Part shown: in pieces, positions 48,684 to 58,191 of the stretch | How the letters are laid out: the number at the start of each line of letters is the position of its first letter | How positions within the stretch are numbered: the first letter of the stretch is position 1 | DNA from: Chlorobiaceae bacterium | GTDB lineage: Bacteria; Bacteroidota; Chlorobiia; Chlorobiales; Chlorobiaceae | NCBI GenBank assembly: GCA_013334965.1 | Contig: JAAXWO010000002.1 | Coordinates: 1 to 64,000 of the forward strand | Reading direction: 5' to 3' | Length of the DNA: 64,000 nucleotides | The notes under the pieces: model-generated | Databases searched by the model: none | What the model saw: only the letters and a program-made list of their open reading frames with translations | What the model was told of the DNA's origin: nothing | Program-made: the position numbers and the translations under genes

Positions 48684-51245
48684 ATGTCATTATTCACAAG
48701 AAAAGACAGGCTGCCGATTCCGCCGAAGGATGCAGAACGTTTCACGACGGTCTGCCAGTACTGCAGCGCAGGTTGTGGTTACAATGTCTTTGTATGGCCC
48801 GTCGGCAAAAGCGGCACGGCAAAAAACAATGCGTTCGGCCTCGACCTCTCGACCCCGTCACCAATGCTCTCCGGGCACTCATATACGGAGACCATGCATA
48901 ACGTTATCACCAGGAAGAACGGCATCAAGTACAACCTTGCCATCATTCCTGCCAGGGAGTCGCGCATCAATAAAGGGGATTACTCCATCCGCGGAGGCAC
49001 CAATGCCATCGCAGCCTGGTCGGATACCGGCTATACGAAAAAACGCCTCAAACATCCTCTCCTGAAAAAAGGCGATTCGTTCGCCGCGATCTCATGGGCC
49101 GATGCCACGGAAATCATTGCAAGCCTGATCAAGTCCTCTATCGACAAATACGGTGCGGACAGCATCGCCATGAAGTTCTTCGATCATGGCAGCTCCGGCG
49201 TAGGATTCGAAGACAACTGGGCAGTAGGCAAACTGTTCCTGAGCGGCATCAGGACAAACTATCTCTCGATCCACAACAGGCCTGCCTACAACTCCGAAGT
49301 ATGGGGATCGAGGGAGCGTGGAATGCATGAGCTCAATTACGATGTCGATGATGCCAGGCTTGCAGATACGGTCGTCCTTTGGGGGGCGAACGCCTATGAA
49401 GCGGCAACGATCCTCTATACCGAGCATATCATGCCGAACCTTCAGGGAGCTTCGGTCGACGAAAAAAAGAAAGAGTTCGATGCAGGCGAACCCGCCGCTG
49501 AAGGCCGACTTATCGTCATCGATCCGAGAAAAAACGCGTCCGTCACCGTCGCCGAAGCCATTGCCAAAGAGCGCGTACTGCATATCCGTCCCAACCTGGG
49601 CACCGACTGGATCCTGGCCAACGCGATCGCACGCATCGCCTGGGAAAACGGATGGTATGACAAACTGTTCCTGGAAAAACGCACGGATCTCAAAACATTC
49701 GAAGATTACAAGACGAAATCGCTTCAGCTCTCCAGAACGCTCAATGAAGTGCTTGCCGAAGCTGAAAAGATCACTGGAGTCGGCAGGAGTGAAATGCAAC
49801 AGGCTGCAGAATGGATCGCAAAGCCCAAGGCCGGCGGATTCAGGCAGAGAACGCTGACCATATACGAAAAAGGGATCATCTGGAACATGAAGAACTATGA
49901 CCAGGTGGCAGCAATCGCCCAGCTCAACGTGCTGACCTCGAACGTCGGAAGACCGGGGACAGGATGTGGTCGTGAAGGCGGACATCAGGAGGGTTACGTC
50001 AGGCCTCCGGCTCCGACGCCGGGATCGATCTACGCAGGAGGGCCTCCGAAAAACGTCGACAAGTACCTGACCGGCGGCGGCGCCAGGATTTATTGGGTCG
50101 GAGGAACCGATCCTTACCTGTCGACGCCCAACAGCCAGTTTTTCAAAAAGGTGCTGAAAAAAAGATGCGCCACCCTGCTTGACCACATCGATGAGGGCGG
50201 CGTCCCGTCAGACCCTAAGGAGCTCATCAGGAGAGTGCTTGACGGCTTTGAAAAAACAGACGGCCTGTTCATGATCGTGCAGGACATCTACATGACCCAT
50301 ACCGGCAACGATGCCATGCTGATCCTGCCCGCAGCGGCTTGGGGCGAAGCTGCCGATACGTCGGTCAACTGCCACAGCAGGCTTCTCAGGATCTACGACA
50401 AGTTCATGGATGCTCCCGGCGAAGCCCTGCCGGACTGGAAAATCCTGTCGATGGTCGGCATCAGGCTCAGGGAGCTCTATACTGCCGCAGGCAACCAGGA
50501 GATGGCCGACCGCTTCAAGGAGATGGACTGGAAAAGCGATGAGGAGGTGTTCCTTGCCGGATCACACGAGTTCGGCAACAACAAGATACCTGAAACCGAA
50601 GAGGCAAAGCTGTCTGCTGAATGCTATAAGGGCGTGACACACCAGATCCTGAGAAAACTGGGCAACACCGGCATCCAGACACCGGTACGCGTCGATCCTG
50701 CTACCGGAGAACTTACAGGCACGAAACGACGCTACAAATACAGCTTTTCGACAAGCGACGGACTCTTCAAATGGTACGGTACAGACGCATGGAGCGGCTA
50801 TCCTGCGGAGATCGCGAAATACATCGACAACCCGACCTATCCGTTCTGGTTCACCACCGGTCGATCGCAGTTGGTCTGGCAAACCATGTATCACGACAGG
50901 CACCTGCCGGAAAAGAGCTTCGCTCTCCCATTGCCATATATCGAAGTCAATCCGGAAGATGCGACCCGACTCGGCATAAAAAGCGGTGACATGGTGGAAG
51001 TATTCAATGAAGAGGGAACAAGCGTCGCCCTGGTCTACGTCAATGATGCCTGCAAACCCGGGCTGGTCTTCGGAATCATGTACCACGCGAAAGGGTCGAT
51101 GAACCACCTGACCTCCTCCTATACCGACCCGAAAACCACCATGCCGTGGTACAAGGGCACGAAGGTGGGAATCAGGCCATACAGGGGCACCCCGGACGAA
51201 GCCATCAAAACAACAAGCCTCCTGGCGAACAACGACGTTTCCTGA
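48684..51245 (+). CDS. aioA: Arsenite oxidase large subunit
   Basis: AioA is the molybdopterin subunit that oxidises arsenite to arsenate in the periplasm, handing electrons to AioB. The 853 residues begin without a Tat signal and rely on AioB's. The CQYCSAGC motif (Cys24, Cys27, Cys31) matches the AioA three-cysteine [3Fe-4S] site in place of the usual four. Family segments such as WSDTGYTKKRLKHPL, NWAVGKLFLSG, RTLTIYEKGIIWN, GRPGTGCGREGGHQEGY and WQTMYHDRHLP are present. The strong AAGGAG Shine-Dalgarno is unlike most genes here. The gene ends in a large hairpin. It should support arsenite as an electron donor, or serve detoxification. Confidence 0.93.
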   Translation: MSLFTRKDRLPIPPKDAERFTTVCQYCSAGCGYNVFVWPVGKSGTAKNNAFGLDLSTPSPMLSGHSYTETMHNVITRKNGIKYNLAIIPARESRINKGDYSIRGGTNAIAAWSDTGYTKKRLKHPLLKKGDSFAAISWADATEIIASLIKSSIDKYGADSIAMKFFDHGSSGVGFEDNWAVGKLFLSGIRTNYLSIHNRPAYNSEVWGSRERGMHELNYDVDDARLADTVVLWGANAYEAATILYTEHIMPNLQGASVDEKKKEFDAGEPAAEGRLIVIDPRKNASVTVAEAIAKERVLHIRPNLGTDWILANAIARIAWENGWYDKLFLEKRTDLKTFEDYKTKSLQLSRTLNEVLAEAEKITGVGRSEMQQAAEWIAKPKAGGFRQRTLTIYEKGIIWNMKNYDQVAAIAQLNVLTSNVGRPGTGCGREGGHQEGYVRPPAPTPGSIYAGGPPKNVDKYLTGGGARIYWVGGTDPYLSTPNSQFFKKVLKKRCATLLDHIDEGGVPSDPKELIRRVLDGFEKTDGLFMIVQDIYMTHTGNDAMLILPAAAWGEAADTSVNCHSRLLRIYDKFMDAPGEALPDWKILSMVGIRLRELYTAAGNQEMADRFKEMDWKSDEEVFLAGSHEFGNNKIPETEEAKLSAECYKGVTHQILRKLGNTGIQTPVRVDPATGELTGTKRRYKYSFSTSDGLFKWYGTDAWSGYPAEIAKYIDNPTYPFWFTTGRSQLVWQTMYHDRHLPEKSFALPLPYIEVNPEDATRLGIKSGDMVEVFNEEGTSVALVYVNDACKPGLVFGIMYHAKGSMNHLTSSYTDPKTTMPWYKGTKVGIRPYRGTPDEAIKTTSLLANNDVS

Positions 51246-51261
51246 CGTTGTCCGACAATGT

Positions 51262-51310
51262 AAAATACATGATCCCCGGTGCACCATATGTGCCGGGGAT
51301 CATGTATTTT
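51262..51310 (+). terminator. Long hairpin terminator between aioA and moaA
   Basis: An 18-bp perfect stem AAAATACATGATCCCCGG / CCGGGGATCATGTATTTT encloses 13 nt. The 3' side ends in ATTTT. It would end aioBA transcription or partially attenuate it into moaA. Confidence 0.82.
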
Positions 51311-51390
51311 ATGATCACAGGAAAAGCCGAAAACAGTTGACAGACGAAACTCCCCGACCAATTCAACCACAGGAGTACGACACCCGAACC

Positions 51391-52365
51391 ATGCTCATCG
51401 ACGCTTACAACCGCACGGTGGATTATGTCCGTATTGCCGTCACCAGCGCATGTAACCTTCGCTGCGCCTATTGCCTCCGTGAAGACAACGAAGATCAGCA
51501 AAGGATCGGAAACCGGCTCAATACCGGCCAGATAGAATCGATCATCGCTCTCCTTGCAGAAATGGGCATCCGCAAAATAAGGTTCACAGGTGGAGAACCT
51601 CTTCTTCGCCGCGACATTGTCAAACTTGTCCGGTTCGCGAAACAGACCCCCGGCATAGAGGACGTCAAACTCACCACCAACGGAGTTCTGCTCGACAGGC
51701 ACCTGAAGGAACTTATCGACGCACGTCTGGACGGCATCAACCTCAGCCTGGACACCCTTGATCCCGGCAGGTTCATGGAGATCGCCCGACGCGACCATTT
51801 CACGAGGGTCCGCAAGGCGCTGGACACCCTGTTCGAAACCCCTTCGCTCAAAATCAAGATCAACACCCTTCTGCTCAGGGGGATTAACAACGACGAGATT
51901 CCAGCCTTCGTCGAACTGACGCGGGACCACGATGTGACGGTCCGGTTCATGGAGCTGCAACCCTTCGACGACAGGCAGATCTGGCGTACCGGCAGGTTCA
52001 TGGGTGCGGAGATGATCCGTGAACAGCTTTACCGTGCATATCCTGAATTGGAGCCGATCACCGGCCTCAATACGGAACACTACAGCTTCATGCTACCCGG
52101 TTGCCGGGGCTCGATCGCCATCATCCCGGCCTACTCACGAAACTTCTGCAGCCGCTGCTCGCGCCTCAGGATCACCGCTGACGGAAAGCTCATCAGCTGC
52201 CTTTACCATCAAGAGAGCATTGACCTCATGCCTGGCCTGCAGAACGACGCCGGCAAAGATGAGCTGAGAAAACAGATTCTTGACGCAGTAAGGCTGAAGC
52301 CAAAGGACGGCCTGAAAAGCGGGAACGACAATGCCGTCACGAGCATGTCGCAGATCGGTGGGTAG
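51391..52365 (+). CDS. moaA: GTP 3',8-cyclase (MoaA)
   Basis: The radical SAM enzyme for the first Moco step, making 3',8-cyclo-7,8-dihydro-GTP. The 324 residues have the N-terminal cluster motif CNLRCAYC (Cys21, Cys25, Cys28), the GGEPLLR motif, and the C-terminal second cluster CSRCSRLRI with a later Cys (LISC). The conserved C-terminal Gly-Gly tail is present (QIGG). The frame opens at a TTG 54 bp upstream, but MLIDAYNRTVDYVRI aligns best as the start. It lies after aioA and its hairpin, so it may have its own promoter. Confidence 0.94.
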   Translation: MLIDAYNRTVDYVRIAVTSACNLRCAYCLREDNEDQQRIGNRLNTGQIESIIALLAEMGIRKIRFTGGEPLLRRDIVKLVRFAKQTPGIEDVKLTTNGVLLDRHLKELIDARLDGINLSLDTLDPGRFMEIARRDHFTRVRKALDTLFETPSLKIKINTLLLRGINNDEIPAFVELTRDHDVTVRFMELQPFDDRQIWRTGRFMGAEMIREQLYRAYPELEPITGLNTEHYSFMLPGCRGSIAIIPAYSRNFCSRCSRLRITADGKLISCLYHQESIDLMPGLQNDAGKDELRKQILDAVRLKPKDGLKSGNDNAVTSMSQIGG

Positions 52366-52774
52366 AGGGGCTTGAAGATTCTGGATGTTCAAGATCGCGC
52401 AGACATTATTTAGGCTTTACGGTTGAAGCGGCGCTGGATTATACCCTTTCTTCAGTTGCACCGGACTTCAATCCAACATCCTCCTGACGAGACGTTTCGA
52501 CAACCGCTGTTCATCTTCCAGTCCATGACCATGGCATGAAACAATCGGATGTGAAGATTTTGGACTGAACTCCTGATATTTTTTTGATTCCCTATCCCCG
52601 GACTGAAGTCCGGATTCCCGACAAGTCGGGAATCCGGAGGTCAAGAGGTTGAATCCCGGGCATCTGGAATGTAAGAGCTCTGAACGCCCCGAGCCTCGGC
52701 TTGTCGGAACTCGTAAATTTGGAAGATTGAAGCAGTGGGCGCCTGATGAGAAGAGAAAAATAATACCCGGCGGA
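52366..52774. other. 409-bp convergent intergenic region with palindromes
   Basis: No gene is supported. CCGGACT GA AGTCCGG (52598-52613) and CCGGATTCCCGAC AA GTCGGGAATCCGG (52610-52637) share four bases, so only one can form at a time. The region separates moaA from the convergent MOSC gene, where hairpins often help end transcription in both directions. The tail CCGAGGCTCG-like segment near 52690 echoes the same style. Confidence 0.6.
52598..52637. repeat. Two overlapping palindromes
   Basis: A 7-bp stem with a 2-nt loop and a 13-bp stem with a 2-nt loop overlap at CCGG (52610-52613). The GTCGGG core resembles the hairpin in the tRNA-Ser-associated repeats. Confidence 0.8.
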
Positions 52775-53218
52775 TCAGTGATGGACGATAAGCTGGATAT
52801 CCATGCCCGGCTTGACCTCACCGCCTTCAAGTACCTTGCAGAAAATACCTTCGCGCGGCATGATGCAGTCGCCGGTGGCGGTCTTGATCGGGCATCCGCC
52901 GTTGTGGCATGCCTTGCCGATCTGCGTGACTTCAAGCAATGCAGTTTCACCGACCTGCAAACGGTTGCCGATGCTGAGGTGAAGAAGTTCGATCCCCCTG
53001 GTCACCAGGTTCTCCCCGAACATCCCGAATTCCAGCTCGGGCAGCTTCTCACGCACCATGTCGATGCTCTCCCCGGCAAGCAGGGATACCTGGCGATGCC
53101 ACTCACCGGCATGTGCGTCCCCCTCTATTCCCCATGCCTCTCTGAGACAGGCCGATTCAACGGCACACTTGACCGTTCCCTTTTCAGCGCTGGTGCAGAC
53201 CGCTTCGACAACTCCCAT
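52775..53218 (-). CDS. MOSC-domain protein
   Basis: A 147-residue stand-alone MOSC domain, related to the C-terminus of eukaryotic Moco sulfurases and to YiiM. It has GIEGDAHAGEWHRQVSLL near residue 30, FGENLVTRGI, and IGKACHNGGCPI with the conserved cysteine. Such domains bind molybdopterin or deliver sulfur to Moco-containing enzymes. It is convergent with moaA, so it belongs to the Moco cluster by context but has its own promoter. Confidence 0.88.
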   Translation of the reverse strand: MGVVEAVCTSAEKGTVKCAVESACLREAWGIEGDAHAGEWHRQVSLLAGESIDMVREKLPELEFGMFGENLVTRGIELLHLSIGNRLQVGETALLEVTQIGKACHNGGCPIKTATGDCIMPREGIFCKVLEGGEVKPGMDIQLIVHH

Positions 53219-53290
53219 AATCAGATCGGGTAATGCATTGAGTTTTCGTAAAACTTTTTCCGGGGCAACAATTAATCCAGGGAGCTTTAA

Positions 53291-53782
53291 TCAGAGATAC
53301 CTCAGGTTGATCACGAGCTCAGTGTCGCCCTTGTCGACGGGGAAACTCGCGGAATCAAATGATGGAGGGCCGAATCTCGAACGCGGGTTATTGGAGGTGC
53401 CTACCCCCTCTTTCGGCATTCCGAGAAAGTTGCTGTCAAGCTTCCCGTTCCGGTTTTCGTCATGCTGCACGGTAACGGCCCAGGTTCCATAGGGCACATC
53501 GTTGAAGACGACCTCATGCTGGGCGCCTTCCGCCGACACGACGGTTTTCCTTACGGCAGCCTCCAGCTTTCCGGGAAACCCTTTCTTCGAATTGAACAAC
53601 GCGACCACAAGGTCACCATTGGCGCTGCGAAGGTTGAATACCTTGACGGTTATACGGCCAGTCTGCACTTTCGGCGGCACCTGCGCCTGCTGCTCCACCG
53701 GCGGCACACTCAGCTCTTCAGCCAGAACACTTCCGGTAATTGTAAAAAGAGCCAGAAAGAGCAGCATGATGACCTTCTTCAT
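53291..53782 (-). CDS. DUF2141-like exported protein
   Basis: A 163-residue protein with a signal peptide (MKKVIMLLFLALFTITG, cleavage near VLAEE), a Pro/Gln/Val-rich linker, and a beta-rich domain of about 110 residues with GRITVKVFNLRSANGDLVVALFN-type strands, DVPYGTWAVTVQHDENRNGKLD, and GPPSFDSASF. These are DUF2141 features; the function is unknown. It is downstream of a FAD enzyme and overlaps none. Confidence 0.8.
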   Translation of the reverse strand: MKKVIMLLFLALFTITGSVLAEELSVPPVEQQAQVPPKVQTGRITVKVFNLRSANGDLVVALFNSKKGFPGKLEAAVRKTVVSAEGAQHEVVFNDVPYGTWAVTVQHDENRNGKLDSNFLGMPKEGVGTSNNPRSRFGPPSFDSASFPVDKGDTELVINLRYL

Positions 53783-53795
53783 GATCAACCTCAAG

Positions 53796-55307
53796 TTATG
53801 TTTTCGATGACAACACCTCTTTTGCACAGAACCATCCGCTCAGTATCGCGCCGGTAAATCCCCCGCCGGGGTTCGACCATGCCGAAGCGAAATAGAGATT
53901 CGGCACATTCGAACGGTTCGGGAGCCTGAACATGCCGGACTGCTCCGGCGTCTGGGCGTAACCATAAATGGCTCCCCCCGGATTGAGGGTGAATCTCTTT
54001 ATGGTTTTAGACGTTCCGAGTTCGACATACTCGATCTCCTCGCCGATGCCGGGCATGATCTTTTCAAGCCGCCTGACAAAGATCTGGCCGACGGCCTCCT
54101 TCTTCCTTCTGTACTCGTCGTCGTCAAGTCCCTCCCACTCATCAAGATAATCGACGGTGCAGATGACGCCCAGGCTTTTTCCCTCGGCTCCGAGCCCTGA
54201 ATCGATACGGCTGTAATCCACAAAAACAAAGCCGCGATGTTCAAAATCAGCACGGGTTCCCGATGCAGCAGCTTTCAGCGACGTTACCCCGTCACCTATA
54301 ATGAAGGTCGAGTAGGCCCGATTGTTCAGGACCGATATATCCCTCCTGAATCCAATATAAACCGAAAGAATTGAACATGAGTTCTTCAACCCTGCTGTTT
54401 TGCCGCGCAGGAGCATTCGCTCCGGTTCCGGCAGCATGGATTCCACCAGTGGAATGGCTGCATTGGCCACGATAGCGTCAGCTTTTTCAATCCCCTCTTC
54501 GGCGTTGTGCTTCTGCCTGAATGCGACGCCTGCTGCACGGCCATGTTCTGTTATAATCCGCGTAACCATCGTATTCAGCATCACCCGCCCCCCGTTGGCC
54601 GTTATGACACCTGCAAGATGGTCTGAAAGTCGCTGCGAGCCTCCTTTGATGAAATGACCGCCGCCTCGGTAAAAACTTGACTGGGCCACGCTGAAATAGA
54701 GCAGCGACAGCGAATAGGGATCGTCGTGGTAATAAGGGAAATTGGTCAGCAGCGCGAGCTTGAGCTCCTCGTTACGAATAATCCCGTCGACAAACCCACC
54801 GATAGTCTGCCTGCTTCTGGTTACAAGGTTCGGAAAGAGCAACGGAAAAAAGGGAAACAGCAGGGCCATCTTCAAGCGGCTCGACGGCAGACGGTCGATC
54901 TCTTTCCTTATGGCAGATATTGTCCTGAAGAACTTCCTGATCCCCTTCTCCTCATCAGGAAAGGCTTTTATGAATACATTGATGGCCTGGTCGGCATTGT
55001 CTGGAACCACAAGATCGCTCTTTGATGAAACGACGCGATAAAATTCCGGGATCTTGACGAATTCGAGACGATCGAAAACACCCAACTCCTCGAAAATGAC
55101 CTTTTTCGGATCTTCGGAATCGAGGCCGTCCAGCTCGTGCAGACCACCTTCAACAAGAAAGCCATGGCGCTTGAAGGTGGTGGCACATCCGCCCGGAACT
55201 GAGTGCTGTTCGATCAGGAGCACCGACCTCCCTTCCCTTGCAAGCTTTGCGCCAGCGGTAAGCCCGCCGAGTCCGCCGCCGATAACGATGACATCGAAAT
55301 GGTTCAT
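53796..55307 (-). CDS. FAD-dependent oxidoreductase, phytoene desaturase / CrtISO-like
   Basis: A 503-residue flavoprotein with the N-terminal dinucleotide-binding motif VIVIGGGLGGLTAGAKLA and the VPGGCATTF segment. The C-terminal FAD motif is FASAWSNPGGGFTGAILSG. This is the phytoene desaturase / carotenoid isomerase / retinol saturase family, so a carotenoid or other polyene is a plausible substrate. The exact reaction is unknown. It lies 14 bp upstream of the DUF2141 gene, so they may be an operon. Confidence 0.82.
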   Translation of the reverse strand: MNHFDVIVIGGGLGGLTAGAKLAREGRSVLLIEQHSVPGGCATTFKRHGFLVEGGLHELDGLDSEDPKKVIFEELGVFDRLEFVKIPEFYRVVSSKSDLVVPDNADQAINVFIKAFPDEEKGIRKFFRTISAIRKEIDRLPSSRLKMALLFPFFPLLFPNLVTRSRQTIGGFVDGIIRNEELKLALLTNFPYYHDDPYSLSLLYFSVAQSSFYRGGGHFIKGGSQRLSDHLAGVITANGGRVMLNTMVTRIITEHGRAAGVAFRQKHNAEEGIEKADAIVANAAIPLVESMLPEPERMLLRGKTAGLKNSCSILSVYIGFRRDISVLNNRAYSTFIIGDGVTSLKAAASGTRADFEHRGFVFVDYSRIDSGLGAEGKSLGVICTVDYLDEWEGLDDDEYRRKKEAVGQIFVRRLEKIMPGIGEEIEYVELGTSKTIKRFTLNPGGAIYGYAQTPEQSGMFRLPNRSNVPNLYFASAWSNPGGGFTGAILSGWFCAKEVLSSKT

Positions 55308-55406
55308 GGAGAGAACATGATGATTGATGAAAATGAACGGATAAGGCTCTTTCATTTTCAACCTATGCTTTCGGCAGAAAGAAATGATTGACTTTTGTTA
55401 CAATCG

Positions 55407-55991
55407 CTAACTCCTGCTTATCCTGTTCCTTATGCGGCTCAGGCTCTCCCGCTCCATGCCGAGGTATGAGGCCAGATGATAGAGCGGCACACGATCGAAA
55501 ATTGCTGGATCGTCCTGCATCAGGCTGAGATAACGCTCCTTACCGTCCATGAACAGAAACTTCTCCATGCGATCGGATACCAGCCCGGAAAACTGTTCCG
55601 CCATCAGACGGCCGAGCCTTTCCCAGTTTTTCGACCGGTTGTAGGCATCAAGAAGCACCTCGTGGCTGAAAGTGACGACCACGGAACGTTCAAGCGCCTG
55701 AATCGAGTACCTGCTCGGCCTCTGGTTCAGGAAGCTGCAGTATTCGGCCATGAAATCGTTCTCCTTGAAAAAGTGCGCGTTGATCTCTTTACCGTCGGAG
55801 AGATAAAACATGCGGAACACTCCTGATACCACGAATGACATTTCGCGGCAACAGTAGCCCTCCGTCAAGAGATAAGCATCCTTCCCGACGCTTTTTTCGA
55901 TCAGATGCGGCTTGAAAAAATCGAGGTCTTCCTCCGTCAGGAATTCGTAATGGCTGTTCAGCCAGGATTTGAGCTGCAATAAACCGATCAT
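55407..55991 (-). CDS. Crp/Fnr-family transcriptional regulator
   Basis: A 194-residue regulator with an N-terminal cyclic-nucleotide-binding-like domain (MSFVVSGVFRMFY, FFKENDFMAEYCSF) and a C-terminal region with a helix-turn-helix (PLYHLASYLGMERESLSRIR). It lacks the Fnr N-terminal cysteine cluster. The effector and targets are unknown. It lies upstream of the FAD enzyme with its own leader. Confidence 0.85.
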   Translation of the reverse strand: MIGLLQLKSWLNSHYEFLTEEDLDFFKPHLIEKSVGKDAYLLTEGYCCREMSFVVSGVFRMFYLSDGKEINAHFFKENDFMAEYCSFLNQRPSRYSIQALERSVVVTFSHEVLLDAYNRSKNWERLGRLMAEQFSGLVSDRMEKFLFMDGKERYLSLMQDDPAIFDRVPLYHLASYLGMERESLSRIRNRISRS

Positions 55992-56100
55992 GTCGAAAAA
56001 AGTGTTGGGCGTTCAATGCGATGCCGGTCAGGAAGAGGTGCTTTCAGGGGATTGAACAGTCATCCCCCGAAATATAGGCAACAGCTGAAAAAGTGCGTAA

Positions 56101-56778
56101 TCAGAGGTTGCGCCCGGTTTCAAGAAGACGCTTGTAGTAGAAGCCCGTGGTATAAAGGGCTGCCGCCGGATTATGGGCGAGAAGCCGGTCCTTGGTGATC
56201 AGGGTCGTGACCGGAGCATCGGAATATTTCATGAAAAGGCTGTCATGGCCAACGCAGAGGCCGACGACGACGTTCAGGTCGGTCTTCTGGTCGTTGAGCA
56301 ACCGGGCCTGCAGGATCGGGTTGCAGATGGATTCGTGGCAGCCGGGAAGGATTTTGAGCTCGTCACCTATCCCGATTTCACCTTTGTCCACCGATCCGAC
56401 CTTGCAGAGCACCGAGAAGGGCTCAAGTCCGTTGGCCTTGAGCACCCTGACGAAGATCCGGGACTCCTCAGACAATCCGATGCAGGTGGCCAGCCCGATC
56501 TTTTTAGCTCCGAGACGATTGGCGAACGCGATGATCTCCTCCGCCCTGGTCAACTTGCCGTAATAGCTCCCTTCGACCTCAGCCGAAGCCCGGGCGATCC
56601 TGGCGTCGAGACCGTCGCCGAGATATTGGACGGTACAGGCGTCAAGCGACTCCTGATCGACTGCGCCGGTCAGGCATTCATCCGGCAGGCGTTTCTCCTG
56701 ACGGTAGCAACTCATGGGCCTGCAATCGGAACAACTGTGTTCCTGCCGCCCGCGTTCATTCAGCGGTGTATTGCTCAT
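56101..56778 (-). CDS. DUF1847 cysteine-rich protein
   Basis: A 225-residue protein with an N-terminal cysteine cluster CSDCRPMSC and further cysteines in GLATCIGLSEESR, PGCHESICNP and GLCVGHDSLFMKY. This matches the DUF1847 family, often with metal or cofactor sites. The reaction is unknown. It is 81 bp downstream of the MFS gene, in the same direction. Confidence 0.82.
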   Translation of the reverse strand: MSNTPLNERGRQEHSCSDCRPMSCYRQEKRLPDECLTGAVDQESLDACTVQYLGDGLDARIARASAEVEGSYYGKLTRAEEIIAFANRLGAKKIGLATCIGLSEESRIFVRVLKANGLEPFSVLCKVGSVDKGEIGIGDELKILPGCHESICNPILQARLLNDQKTDLNVVVGLCVGHDSLFMKYSDAPVTTLITKDRLLAHNPAAALYTTGFYYKRLLETGRNL

Positions 56779-56859
56779 ACTCTGTTGTGTCGAATGATCT
56801 AACGTTACAGGTTGCCGCCGGATTCGGCAAAAAGAAGAAAAATCGGCTATCCGGCGATT

Positions 56860-58179
56860 TCAGGACTCGATGTGAGACGTGGCTGCCGGTTCGGGGTCTT
56901 TTCCGGACGTACTGCTCGTCCGCACCCCGAGCATGATCAGCAGGCCTGTGCCGAAAAATAGAAGCAGCGAAGCCAATGCGACCTTCTGGCTTCCTGCCTG
57001 TGCCGAGACAAGACCGAACACCAGCGGGCCTACAACAGCCGAAGCCTTACCGAAACTTCCGTCGTAAAAACCGAAAAACTCGGTGATATGCTCCTTGGGG
57101 GTCAGGCGAGCCATAAGGGAGCGCGAGGCTGCCTGTGAGGAGCCCATCGACAATCCGGCAAGAAGCCCGGTAGCAAGGAAAGTCTGTTTGTCGACCGAAA
57201 AGATGGCCATAAAAATGACGAAGAACCAGATGATCAGGGTCATGACGATGGTTCGTTTGGGACCGATGCGGTCGGTTACGAAACCGAAGAAGATCGAACC
57301 GATAATGGCCGTTGTCTGTACGGTCATGAAAAATTTGATCAGTTCGCCTGTCGTGAACCCGAGTGTGTTCTGGGCATAGATCGAAGAGAAGGCGATGACC
57401 GTCAGGATCGCGTCGTTGTAAAAAAAGTAGGCCAGGAGAAACCGTGCGAGGTCCGGGTAGCTCATGATATGCCTTATGGTATAACCGACCTCCCGTACCG
57501 ACCGAACAAGCGAGACGACAAGGTTTTCAGGGCCCTGATCCCCCGGATTGCTGCGCGCCTTTCCCTTCGTATCCCGAAGGATCAGGAACAGCGGTGCGGA
57601 AAAGAGCCCGAAAAAGAGGGCGACGACAAGGAAACTGAGCTTGAGGTTCGGGATGTTCGACAGAACGATGCCTTTGGCAAGCAACGGCTGAAGCAGGAGC
57701 AGGATGGCGAATGCTCCGAGGTAACCCATCGCGAAACCATATCCTGAAACCCTTCCGAGGCTTCGGCGGGAAGCGATCTCCGGAAGATAGGCGTCATAAA
57801 AAACAAGCCCGCCCTCGAACCCGATATTGGCCACGATAAACATCGCAGCGGCCGGGATGGCGTTTCCCGGGCCGGAAAGGGCAAGAAGGGCCGTGGATAT
57901 GACCGACAGAAGGGTGAAGGCGAAAAGAAATCTTTTCCTGCGACCGGAATAGTCTGCCTGGGCGCCGAGTACCGGTGAGACAAGGGCGACCAGCAGCATG
58001 GAGATACTGACGCTCGCACCCCAGAGCGCATCGCCTGAAGGCGCTCCATTGCAGATGACGTTCTTGAAGTAGAGAGGAAATGCGAAGGTAACCATCATCA
58101 CGCTGAACGACGTGTTGGCGAAGTCGAACAGCAGCCATGAGAAGATCCTGGTCTTCTGTGAAGTTACAGCGGAGCCCAT
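56860..58179 (-). CDS. MFS transporter, UMF1-like
   Basis: A 439-residue integral membrane protein with about 12 helices. The N-terminal [11 protein letters not shown] segment and [25 protein letters not shown] mark the UMF1/Atg22-like branch of the major facilitator superfamily. Substrates are not known; amino acid or nucleoside efflux is reported for related proteins. It starts 12 bp after the purQ stop, so it may be the tail of the purSQ operon. Confidence 0.85.
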   Translation of the reverse strand: MGSAVTSQKTRIFSWLLFDFANTSFSVMMVTFAFPLYFKNVICNGAPSGDALWGASVSISMLLVALVSPVLGAQADYSGRRKRFLFAFTLLSVISTALLALSGPGNAIPAAAMFIVANIGFEGGLVFYDAYLPEIASRRSLGRVSGYGFAMGYLGAFAILLLLQPLLAKGIVLSNIPNLKLSFLVVALFFGLFSAPLFLILRDTKGKARSNPGDQGPENLVVSLVRSVREVGYTIRHIMSYPDLARFLLAYFFYNDAILTVIAFSSIYAQNTLGFTTGELIKFFMTVQTTAIIGSIFFGFVTDRIGPKRTIVMTLIIWFFVIFMAIFSVDKQTFLATGLLAGLSMGSSQAASRSLMARLTPKEHITEFFGFYDGSFGKASAVVGPLVFGLVSAQAGSQKVALASLLLFFGTGLLIMLGVRTSSTSGKDPEPAATSHIES

Positions 58180-58191
58180 TTCAAGGCGAGG

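Noticed and set aside
51337-51390. TTG start for moaA 54 bp upstream
   Set aside because: The added residues do not align with MoaA, and an ATG fits the family start.
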